A stretch of 8,331 bases of DNA, from contig JBILLU010000151.1 in the NCBI GenBank assembly GCA_044375915.1, positions 1 to 8,331 of the forward strand, given 5' to 3'. The stretch is from JAFEBO01 sp044375915 (GTDB taxonomy: Bacteria; Planctomycetota; Phycisphaerae; Phycisphaerales; UBA1924). The position numbers and the translations under genes are program-made. The notes below the pieces were generated by a model. That model made no database searches. It worked only from the letters and a program-made list of their open reading frames with translations, and had not been told where the DNA came from. Below are positions 1 to 6,023 of this stretch, piece by piece; within the stretch, counting starts at the first letter, position 1, and each line of letters starts with the position of its first letter.

Positions 1-3000
1 AGATCCGGAAGTCCCCGCCGCAGGCGCCCGAACTCGTGCGAACTGGTCAGGGTAAACAGCCGGCACAATCCCGCCCGCCCCAATTCCGCAGCACGCTTGG
101 GCGAATCGGCCACCCGAAGCCCGCAGGCTTGCCCGAGATCGACCAACGTTGGGTACGCGGTGATCTTGATCCCGGCCCGATCGAGCTGCACGGCGGCGGG
201 AATCTCGCCGAAGTCCCACCGCCGGATGTTGTCGCGGCTGTACGCCTCGCCCGTCGCCCGCGGCAGCTTGCTCGCGGCTTTGGCTGCGAAGCGACGCTTC
301 AAGTCCGCAAGATCGCGTCCCTGAGCCAGTTCCTTCCCATCTTCATCGAGCACGCGGTAGTTGAACCGAAGGTGCGCGGGGATCGCGTCGAGCCGCCACG
401 CGTCACGGGGAATCTCGCCCACCAGGCCCTTGGTCTCGATGCGTACCTCGCGTGCAAGCGCATCTAGCAGCGAGCCTTCGCCAAAGCGCAGCCGGGGCAG
501 TACGTCTTCTGCAAACTTCGCCGGGCTGGCGATATGGTGTCGATACGCCTTGGGCAGGGCTCGCACCAGCTCGCCAACAAGCTCCTTCATCATCCCGGGC
601 ACCAGCCACAACGATCGGCTCTCGTCGATCTGGTGCACCGCGTCAGCCGGCACATCAACCGTGATGCCGTCCTTCGCCGCGCCAGGGTCCAGCGTGTACT
701 TCAACGGCAGACGGCTGCCGAAAACCGGCATCTCGGCGGGGAACTGCCGTGTGTCAAGCTCGATCTCGTTCGCGATGACATCGGCCCGCGACATAAACAG
801 CAGCCGGGGCTGCCGCTTGTCCATGTCTTTCAGCCAGCCCTCAAAGAGATGCGTCGTGCAGATCGAGTCCGGCAGCCTCTTGTCATAGAACTCAAACATC
901 GCCCGCTCCCCGGCGAGCAGGTCACGACGGCGGACCTTGGCTTCCAGTTCCCGCACTTCCTCGACGAGCTTGAGGTTGTGTGCCAAGAAGGCCGGCCGAA
1001 GCTGCGCGTCGCCGAGAACCAGCGCGTTCTCGATAAAGATCTCACGGCTGGTCTTGGGATCGATCGGCCCGAAGTGCACCGGGCGCCGCGCCACGATCTC
1101 CAAGCCATGCAGCAGCACACGCTCGTTGGCGATGACCCGGCCCGACTCGCGCTTCCACCGCGGCTCATTGTAGGTTCGCTTCACCAGATGCCCGCCGAGC
1201 TGCTCGATCCACGCCGGGTCGATCTTGGCGACGCAGCGGGCGTACAGCTTCGTCGTGCGGACCAGTTCCGCCGCCATGAGCCACTGCGGCTTGTTGCTTG
1301 CCGTGCCCGAGCCGGGATGGACGAAGAACTTCAGGTTGCGGCATCCGGTGTACTCAGCGTTCTCGCCCTTGACGCCCACGCTGCTGAGCAAGCCGGTCAG
1401 GACCGCGCGATGCACCTGATCGTCCGATGCTTGCTCCCGCGCGAACCGCAACTTGATCTCGGTCGCCATTGACTTGAGTTGGCGATAGATCTCGCTCCAT
1501 TCGCGCAGCCGCAGGAACGACAAGAACCCTTGGCGGCACGCAGTACGCAGTCGGCTGCTGGTCAACTTGTCGTTGAGCTCGTGGTAGTGCTTCCAAAGGT
1601 TCAGGATTGCCTTGAAATCCGATGTTGCATCCTTGAACCGAGCGTGCGCGGCATCGGCCTGATCCTGCTTGTCCATCGGGCGTTCACGCGGGTCCTGGAT
1701 CGACAGGAACGCGGCGATCACGAGCACCTCCTCAAGACAGTGCTCCGCATCGCCCGCGAGGATCATCCTCCCCAGCCTTGGGTCGATCGGCAGCCGCGCC
1801 AGCCGACGCCCGATGTCCGTCAGTTCGCCCCCATCGTCTATCGCCTGCAATTCCTGCAGTGTCTCCACGCCGTCTCGCACCGCTCGAGAATCCGGCGGCT
1901 CCACAAACGGGAACTCCAGCGGATCGCCCAGTCGAAGCGACTTCATTTGCAGCAGAACACTCGCGAGATTGGTTCGCAGGATCTCGGGTTCGGTGAACTC
2001 GTCGCGCTTCTTGAGATCGTCCTCGGCGTAGAGCCGGAAGCACACGCCCGGCGCGATGCGTCCGCACCGGCCCGCCCTCTGATTCGCCGAAGCCTGTGAA
2101 ATTGGCTCGATCGGGAGTCGCTGCACGCGCGTCCGCGTCGAGTAGCGGCTCATGCGGACCAGGCCCGGGTCGATCACGTATCGGATTCCAGGTACGGTGA
2201 TCGAAGTTTCAGCAACGTTCGTTGCCAGCACGATCCGCCGTCGCCCGCCGGGCTTGAAAACCCGCATCTGTTCGTCGCTCGACAGGCGCGCGTACAGGGG
2301 CAGAATGTCGACGTCCTTGGGCACCGCGTGGCGCAGAGCGTCCGCCGTGTCGCGAATCTCGCGTTCGCCCGGAAGAAAGACCAATATGTCGGCCGCCCCG
2401 GTGCGCCCCTGCGATTCCGCGATCGCTTCCTTGGCGGCGTCGACAATCGCTTCCTCTTCCGACAGATCGAGGTCCGGTCCCTCTTCGTCGCCGCTGGGCC
2501 GCGAGAGCGGTCGATACCGAACCTCGACGGGATAGGTTCGCCCCGAAACTTCGATAATCTCCGCTGGCTTGCCGTCGATCGCGAAGTGCTTGGCGAATCG
2601 CTCCGGATCGATCGTCGCGGAGGTGATGATCAACTTGAGGTCGGGGCGCCGTGGCAGGATTCGTCGGACGTACCCCATCAGGAAATCGATGTTCAGCGAA
2701 CGCTCGTGGGCCTCGTCGATGATCAAGGCGTCGTACTGATCCAGCAGCGGGTCGCTCTGCGTTTCCGCCAGCAGAATGCCGTCGGTCATCAACTTCACGT
2801 ACGTCTGTCCAGAGGTCGCGTCCGTGAATCGCATCTTGAAGCCGACGGCGGCGCCGAGCGATACGCCGAGCTCTTCTGCGATGCGTGCCGCCACGGATCG
2901 GGCGGCGACTCGCCGCGGCTGCGTGTGCCCGATCACGCCGCGGACGCCGCGACCCAGTTCCAGAAGTATCTTCGGCAACTGCGTGGTCTTACCGGAGCCG

Positions 3001-3350
3001 GTCTCGCCGCAGAGCACGATCACCTGATTGCGGGCGATCGCCGCCGCGATCTCTTCCTTGCGCTGCACCACCGGCAGCATCGAGTCGAACGTGGGGCGCG
3101 GCAACTTCTCCCGTCGCTCGGCCGCGCGAGCAGACGATGCCCGGATCGACTCCTCAACCTTCGCGATGTCTGCGTCTGTCGGGTTCGAGCCCCGCATGCC
3201 TCGCAGTCGCCCGGACAGCTTGCGGGCGTCGTTCGCCATGCACTCGGCCAGAAGCGCCACCAGCGACTCGTACGTCGGTCGCTGCGCTGCGTCGGGATTC
3301 GGTTCCGGATTCTCCAAGGGATCAACGGTACGAAGGCGCCGCGGCGGCAT
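1..3350 (-). CDS. hrpA: ATP-dependent RNA helicase HrpA (DEAH-box), 3' end beyond the left edge
   Basis: Superfamily 2 DEAH-box helicase of the HrpA family; in E. coli the family acts in mRNA processing and rescue of stalled ribosomes. Read on the minus strand, the frame is open for 1,116 codons with no stop or frameshift. Visible motifs: Walker A GETGSGKT (residues 115-122), TQPRR (motif Ia), DEAH (212-215), SAT (244-246), TNVAETS (377-383) and QRAGRCGR (424-431). The helicase-associated region follows, with LW at 585-586 and the REWSEIYRQL stretch aligning with E. coli HrpA. A long C-terminal region resembling DUF3418 runs to the edge. Compared from memory with the roughly 1,300-residue E. 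coli protein, about 200 C-terminal residues are missing, through the window boundary and not mutation. Start: the ATG at 3350 keeps the conserved helix YESLVALLAECM; the next ATG (3239) would cut it. No good Shine-Dalgarno is seen, so the start is moderately sure. It diverges from the S10 peptidase gene. Confidence 0.95.
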   Translation of the reverse strand, partial: MPPRRLRTVDPLENPEPNPDAAQRPTYESLVALLAECMANDARKLSGRLRGMRGSNPTDADIAKVEESIRASSARAAERREKLPRPTFDSMLPVVQRKEEIAAAIARNQVIVLCGETGSGKTTQLPKILLELGRGVRGVIGHTQPRRVAARSVAARIAEELGVSLGAAVGFKMRFTDATSGQTYVKLMTDGILLAETQSDPLLDQYDALIIDEAHERSLNIDFLMGYVRRILPRRPDLKLIITSATIDPERFAKHFAIDGKPAEIIEVSGRTYPVEVRYRPLSRPSGDEEGPDLDLSEEEAIVDAAKEAIAESQGRTGAADILVFLPGEREIRDTADALRHAVPKDVDILPLYARLSSDEQMRVFKPGGRRRIVLATNVAETSITVPGIRYVIDPGLVRMSRYSTRTRVQRLPIEPISQASANQRAGRCGRIAPGVCFRLYAEDDLKKRDEFTEPEILRTNLASVLLQMKSLRLGDPLEFPFVEPPDSRAVRDGVETLQELQAIDDGGELTDIGRRLARLPIDPRLGRMILAGDAEHCLEEVLVIAAFLSIQDPRERPMDKQDQADAAHARFKDATSDFKAILNLWKHYHELNDKLTSSRLRTACRQGFLSFLRLREWSEIYRQLKSMATEIKLRFAREQASDDQVHRAVLTGLLSSVGVKGENAEYTGCRNLKFFVHPGSGTASNKPQWLMAAELVRTTKLYARCVAKIDPAWIEQLGGHLVKRTYNEPRWKRESGRVIANERVLLHGLEIVARRPVHFGPIDPKTSREIFIENALVLGDAQLRPAFLAHNLKLVEEVRELEAKVRRRDLLAGERAMFEFYDKRLPDSICTTHLFEGWLKDMDKRQPRLLFMSRADVIANEIELDTRQFPAEMPVFGSRLPLKYTLDPGAAKDGITVDVPADAVHQIDESRSLWLVPGMMKELVGELVRALPKAYRHHIASPAKFAEDVLPRLRFGEGSLLDALAREVRIETKGLVGEIPRDAWRLDAIPAHLRFNYRVLDEDGKELAQGRDLADLKRRFAAKAASKLPRATGEAYSRDNIRRWDFGEIPAAVQLDRAGIKITAYPTLVDLGQACGLRVADSPKRAAELGRAGLCRLFTLTSSHEFGRLRRGLPD

Positions 3351-3409
3351 CCGACGGCCCGGCAGTGGGGGATGCAACGCTCGGCACCCAATCTCGGTAC
3401 ATTCTCGCC
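3351..3409. promoter_or_regulatory. Divergent intergenic gap between hrpA and the S10 peptidase gene
   Basis: Only 59 bp separate the two divergent start codons, so at least part of both promoters should lie here or inside the neighbouring coding ends. I see no pair of strong -35 and -10 boxes. TACATT at 3398-3403 matches four of six positions of TATAAT, but it is only 6 bp before the peptidase ATG and has no -35 partner, so it is unconvincing. Neither start has a clear Shine-Dalgarno. The assignment rests on gene geometry alone. Confidence 0.4.
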
Positions 3410-4975
3410 ATGAAGACCCCAGCGATCATGTTGTTCGCCATCTCCGTCCTCGCGGCCGCGACGTCGGCCCAGAGTGCCAGCCGCCCCGTCGAGGCCTCTC
3501 AGAGCAAGCCGCCCGCAAAGGCCTCGGAGGCGTCTGAGAAGAAGAGTGAACCCAAGAGCGATCCCAAGGACCCCGTCGTCACCGAGCACGACATCACGAT
3601 CAACGGCCAGACCATCCACTACCGTGCCACCGCCGGGCTTATGCCCCTGCTCGACGACTACGGCAAGAGCAAGGCCAGCATCTTCTACATCGCGTACGAG
3701 AAGCTTGAGAAGACCGCCGACGGAACATGGACGCGGGCGAATCCCGAATCCCGTCCGCTCACGTTCAGCTTCAACGGCGGGCCAGGCTCATCCTCGGTCT
3801 GGCTCCACATGGGCACGCTCGGCCCCCGCCGCGTTGTTTTCGGCGACGAAGGCGAGGTGCTCCCGCCGCCGGCCAAGCTCGCCGACAACGAACATTCGTG
3901 GCTCGACCTGACCGATCTCGTCTTCATCGATCCCGTCAGCACGGGCTTCAGCCGTGCGAACGAGGGCGAGAACGCTTCGCAGTTCCACGGCCTGAGTGAA
4001 GACGCGACCGCCGTCGCCGACTTTATCCGCCTCTGGATCAGCCGCAACGACCGCTGGCTGAGCCCCAAGTACCTCATCGGCGAGTCCTACGGCACCACCC
4101 GGGCCGCGGCGCTCTCGGGCGAGCTGCAGGATCGACTGGGCATCTACCTAAACGGCATCACGCTTGTCTCCATGGTGCTCAACTTCCAGACGCTGAGTTT
4201 CGACAACGGCAACGACACCGCGTACTGGCTCTTCCTGCCCACATACACCGCCACCGCGTTCCATCACAAGAAACTCGCGCCGCCGCTCGATGCCGATCTG
4301 GAAAAAACACTCGCGGAAGCCCGGCGCTTCGCCCGCGATGAGTACCTCCCGATCCTCGCCCGAGGCGACGCGATCAGCAAGGAAGAACGCGAGGCGTTCG
4401 CCGCCAAGCTCGCCGGGTTCCTCGGCGTCTCGAAAGACTTCGTGCTCCGGTGCGACCTCCGTGTCCCGATCGGGCAGTTCACCAAGGAACTGCTTCGCGA
4501 TCAGAGCCGCACCGTCGGCCGTCTCGATAGCCGCTACAAGGGCGTCGACCGCTCCGATGCCACGGCCACGTTCGAGTACGACCCGAGCATGTCGGCCATC
4601 CTCGGCCCCTACACCGCCGCCGTGAACGCATATGTACGCGGCGAGTTGAACTGGGAGAGCGACGTCAACTACGAGATCCTCACCGGCCGCGTGCGGCCGT
4701 GGAAGACCCAGGACGGCCGCTACGTCGATGTCAGCGAAACGCTGCGAGCTTCGATGAGCAAGAACCCCAGCCTGAAGGTCTGGGTCGCCAACGGCTACTT
4801 CGACCTCGCAACCCCTTTCTTTGCAAGCGAATACACGGTGGATCACATGGGGTTGGACCCGATGCTGCGAGGCAACATCTCGATGACCTACTACAAGGGC
4901 GGCCACATGATGTACGTCCGCAAAGAAGACCTTGCTGGCCTCAAGAAGGACGCCGTGCGGTTCTACGCGAAGTAG
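3410..4975 (+). CDS. Exported serine carboxypeptidase-like protein, peptidase family S10
   Basis: Alpha/beta-hydrolase peptidase of family S10, expected to remove C-terminal residues from peptides outside the cytoplasm. The 521-residue product starts with a Sec-type signal peptide (MKT, then a hydrophobic run to about residue 17, AXA-like cleavage near residues 20-23). A Lys/Ser/Pro/Glu-rich linker follows to about residue 55. The catalytic domain shows NGGPGSSS (122-129), the S10 oxyanion-hole signature; nucleophile Ser226 in GESYG; Asp465 in NGYFDLATP; and His499 in GGHMMY, so the triad is complete. Only one cysteine is present (in VLRCDL), so the disulfides common in eukaryotic S10 enzymes cannot form. 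The ATG at 3410 is chosen because the signal peptide begins there; the frame is open further upstream, but that part is antisense to hrpA. No Shine-Dalgarno is evident. Substrate is unknown. It stands alone, with no obvious functional link to its neighbours. Confidence 0.92.
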   Translation: MKTPAIMLFAISVLAAATSAQSASRPVEASQSKPPAKASEASEKKSEPKSDPKDPVVTEHDITINGQTIHYRATAGLMPLLDDYGKSKASIFYIAYEKLEKTADGTWTRANPESRPLTFSFNGGPGSSSVWLHMGTLGPRRVVFGDEGEVLPPPAKLADNEHSWLDLTDLVFIDPVSTGFSRANEGENASQFHGLSEDATAVADFIRLWISRNDRWLSPKYLIGESYGTTRAAALSGELQDRLGIYLNGITLVSMVLNFQTLSFDNGNDTAYWLFLPTYTATAFHHKKLAPPLDADLEKTLAEARRFARDEYLPILARGDAISKEEREAFAAKLAGFLGVSKDFVLRCDLRVPIGQFTKELLRDQSRTVGRLDSRYKGVDRSDATATFEYDPSMSAILGPYTAAVNAYVRGELNWESDVNYEILTGRVRPWKTQDGRYVDVSETLRASMSKNPSLKVWVANGYFDLATPFFASEYTVDHMGLDPMLRGNISMTYYKGGHMMYVRKEDLAGLKKDAVRFYAK

Positions 4976-5185
4976 CGGCGATCGGTCGGCTTGGGCCGAT
5001 GCAAAGCAACGGCCGAGCCTTTGAAGTAAACCCAAACCAATCGGAACGCCGAAAACGGTTGCAAAGGGAACCCCGGCTCCCGCCGGGCGTATCCGCACGT
5101 GTGGTTTGCGTTTCTTCGCACGCCGTCCGCTCTCGAGCGACATCCGACGGCGAGGAACCAGCGAACCTCTCGTTGGGGAGTTCTC
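4976..5185. other. Intergenic region with two small hairpins
   Basis: These 210 bp separate the S10 peptidase from the QueC-like gene. A 5-bp stem TCGGC / GCCGA with loop TTGG lies at 4986-4999, just after the peptidase stop. A 6-bp stem CCCGGC / GCCGGG with loop TCCC lies at 5072-5087. Neither is followed by a T-run, so both are weak as intrinsic terminators. An in-frame GTG at 5099 could extend the QueC-like frame by 29 codons, but that extension (MWFAFLRTP...) does not look like family sequence. I recognise no promoter and no preQ1 riboswitch. Confidence 0.4.
5175..5180 (+). promoter_or_regulatory. Ribosome binding site of the QueC-like gene
   Basis: GGGGAG lies 5 nt upstream of the ATG at 5186. 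It contains GGAG-type complementarity to the 3' end of 16S rRNA and decides the start against the in-frame GTG at 5099. It is the clearest Shine-Dalgarno in the window. Confidence 0.75.
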
Positions 5186-5869
5186 ATGGCTGGGCAACAG
5201 ACCAACATCCACACCCGCTCGCTCATCATCTCCGACGGCTCGCTCGCGGCCTTGGTCGCATGCGCCGCCGCCCGCGAGTCGCTCATCGCCTCCGGCGGCG
5301 ACGAGAAGTCGCCGCGCCCCATCGTTCTCTTCACGCCCGTCGGCGACGAGACGAACCACGCCCGTCGCGTCGCGATCGAAAAGCACGCCAAGCTCTACGA
5401 GCTCGACATGGTCGATGCGACTGCGGATCTTCGCGGCCCTGGCGCCCACGGCGTGAACGGTGGCGGTCTGCACCAAACCCTCGCTCTCATCACCGCGACG
5501 TACCAAGCCGCGGCTCTCGGCTGCGATCAGGTCGTCTGGCCGGTCCAGATCGGCGGCCAGTCTCCCGATCTCGAATCCGTCGCCCGCGTCATCGATCGAA
5601 GCGTCCTTGTCACCCGGCTCGCCAGCCTCGACAGCGTTGAGCACGGCCGACCCGCCATCCGCATTGAGACTCCGTACGCCGATCTCTCCGACCGCCAGCT
5701 TGCCGATCTCGCGATCGACATGAACGCGCCCGTCGAGCAGGTCTGGTGGTGGAACGCTGCTCAGAGCGGCAAGAGCGAGCACGCCGCCCGCGAACTTGAG
5801 CGCTGGCTCCCGGTGCTGCAGTCTCTCGGCTGGTCGCCGGCGAACAAGAAGGCCGCGTCGGCGGGGTGA
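5186..5869 (+). CDS. QueC-like (ATP-pyrophosphatase fold) protein with degenerate active site
   Basis: The 227-residue product resembles 7-cyano-7-deazaguanine (preQ0) synthase QueC in layout. LIISDGSLAALVA (13-25) lies where QueC has its first strand and SGGxDS loop. AIEKHAKLYEL matches the helix that follows strand 2. LHQTLALITATYQAAALGCDQVVWPVQIGG (about 95-124) matches the QueC stretch on alternate-substrate binding. IETPYADLSDRQLADLAIDM (160-179) matches the QueC 'IETPL..L.K.EI..L' segment. Two things are missing: the SGGxDS pyrophosphatase loop reads SDGSLA (16-21), and the four zinc-binding cysteines after the tryptophan are absent (WWWNAAQSGKSEHA from 187). Two cysteines are present in total (Cys26 and one in GCDQ), neither at the zinc site. 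A Gly-rich stretch lies at about 84-94. It is therefore probably not a classical preQ0 synthase. No queD, queE or queF is visible nearby. Homology is inferred by eye; another HUP-fold family is possible. Confidence 0.7.
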   Translation: MAGQQTNIHTRSLIISDGSLAALVACAAARESLIASGGDEKSPRPIVLFTPVGDETNHARRVAIEKHAKLYELDMVDATADLRGPGAHGVNGGGLHQTLALITATYQAAALGCDQVVWPVQIGGQSPDLESVARVIDRSVLVTRLASLDSVEHGRPAIRIETPYADLSDRQLADLAIDMNAPVEQVWWWNAAQSGKSEHAARELERWLPVLQSLGWSPANKKAASAG

Positions 5870-5872
5870 CGC

Positions 5873-5928
5873 GGAAGGTGTCGAGGTGCCAGGGTTTCGA
5901 GGTGTCAAGGTTTCAACCTGTCAAGGGG
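5873..5928 (+). repeat. Degenerate 8-bp tandem repeat, seven units
   Basis: Seven consecutive octamers fit a consensus close to TCRAGGTK: GGAAGGTG, TCGAGGTG, CCAGGGTT, TCGAGGTG, TCAAGGTT, TCAACCTG and TCAAGGGG. A 16-bp period is also visible at 5881-5912, where the two units differ at two positions. The array begins 3 bp after the QueC-like stop codon and its last two bases enter the terminator stem. Function is unknown. Confidence 0.7.
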
Positions 5929-5978
5929 CTTCGCTTCGGCGGAGCCTTTTTCGTTCGTCCGCTCGTCACCTCGACACC
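5877..5978. repeat. 12-bp perfect inverted repeat bracketing the repeat and terminator
   Basis: GGTGTCGAGGTG at 5877-5888 is matched exactly as reverse complement by CACCTCGACACC at 5967-5978. The 78 bp between the arms hold most of the octamer array and the whole terminator. The arms could form a long-range stem, or they may reflect a small palindromic repeat element. No target-site duplication is seen outside the arms. Confidence 0.6.
5927..5951 (+). terminator. Rho-independent terminator of the QueC-like gene
   Basis: GGCTTCGC (5927-5934) pairs with GCGGAGCC (5939-5946) in an 8-bp stem with one T-G wobble. The stem is closed by a TTCG tetraloop between C and G, the unusually stable cUUCGg type, and is followed by five T residues. 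It lies 57 bp after the stop codon at 5867-5869 and points toward proS, so proS probably has its own promoter in 5952-6023. Confidence 0.88.
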
Positions 5979-6023
5979 ATTCACCCTGACCGTCTCCCCT
6001 TCCCGCTCCTAACCTTCCGCCCT
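5952..6023 (+). promoter_or_regulatory. proS: proS upstream region, pyrimidine-rich and without Shine-Dalgarno
   Basis: If the terminator at 5927-5951 works, the proS promoter must lie here, but no clear -10 and -35 pair is seen. TCGACA at 5971-5976 matches TTGACA in five positions, but there is no A/T-rich -10 box at proper spacing. From about 5990 to the ATG the sequence is almost entirely C and T with no GGAG-like motif, so translation probably does not start by a classical Shine-Dalgarno contact. Confidence 0.35.

Noticed and set aside
534..1472. 312-codon plus-strand open frame opposite hrpA
   Set aside because: It is antisense to well conserved hrpA codons, and its translation shows no recognisable domain. 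Long open antisense frames are expected in GC-rich genes with strong third-position bias.
2885..3409. Upstream extension of the S10 peptidase frame by 175 codons
   Set aside because: The extension is antisense to the hrpA N-terminal region, is Arg/Pro-rich, and would bury the signal peptide that begins at 3410.
2328..3413. 361-codon plus-strand open frame opposite the hrpA helicase core
   Set aside because: The opposite strand encodes Walker A, DEAH, SAT and related motifs in uninterrupted order, so this frame is a shadow.
4976..5185. Possible preQ1 or other riboswitch ahead of the QueC-like gene
   Set aside because: I could not place the conserved preQ1-I stem, loop and A-rich tail; the two small hairpins seen do not fit it.
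4148..5908. 586-codon minus-strand open frame
   Set aside because: It lies across the S10 peptidase and the QueC-like gene, both with clear motifs on the plus strand, and its own translation is rich in repeated Val/Asp/Gly/Arg with no domain.
5903..5924. Two exact TTGACA hexamers on the minus strand
   Set aside because: They fall out of the octamer repeat consensus, no -10 box follows at proper spacing, and no minus-strand gene starts nearby.
5796..6023. Upstream extension of the proS frame by 76 codons
   Set aside because: It overlaps the end of the QueC-like gene in another frame and runs through the octamer repeat and terminator; it has no ProRS similarity.
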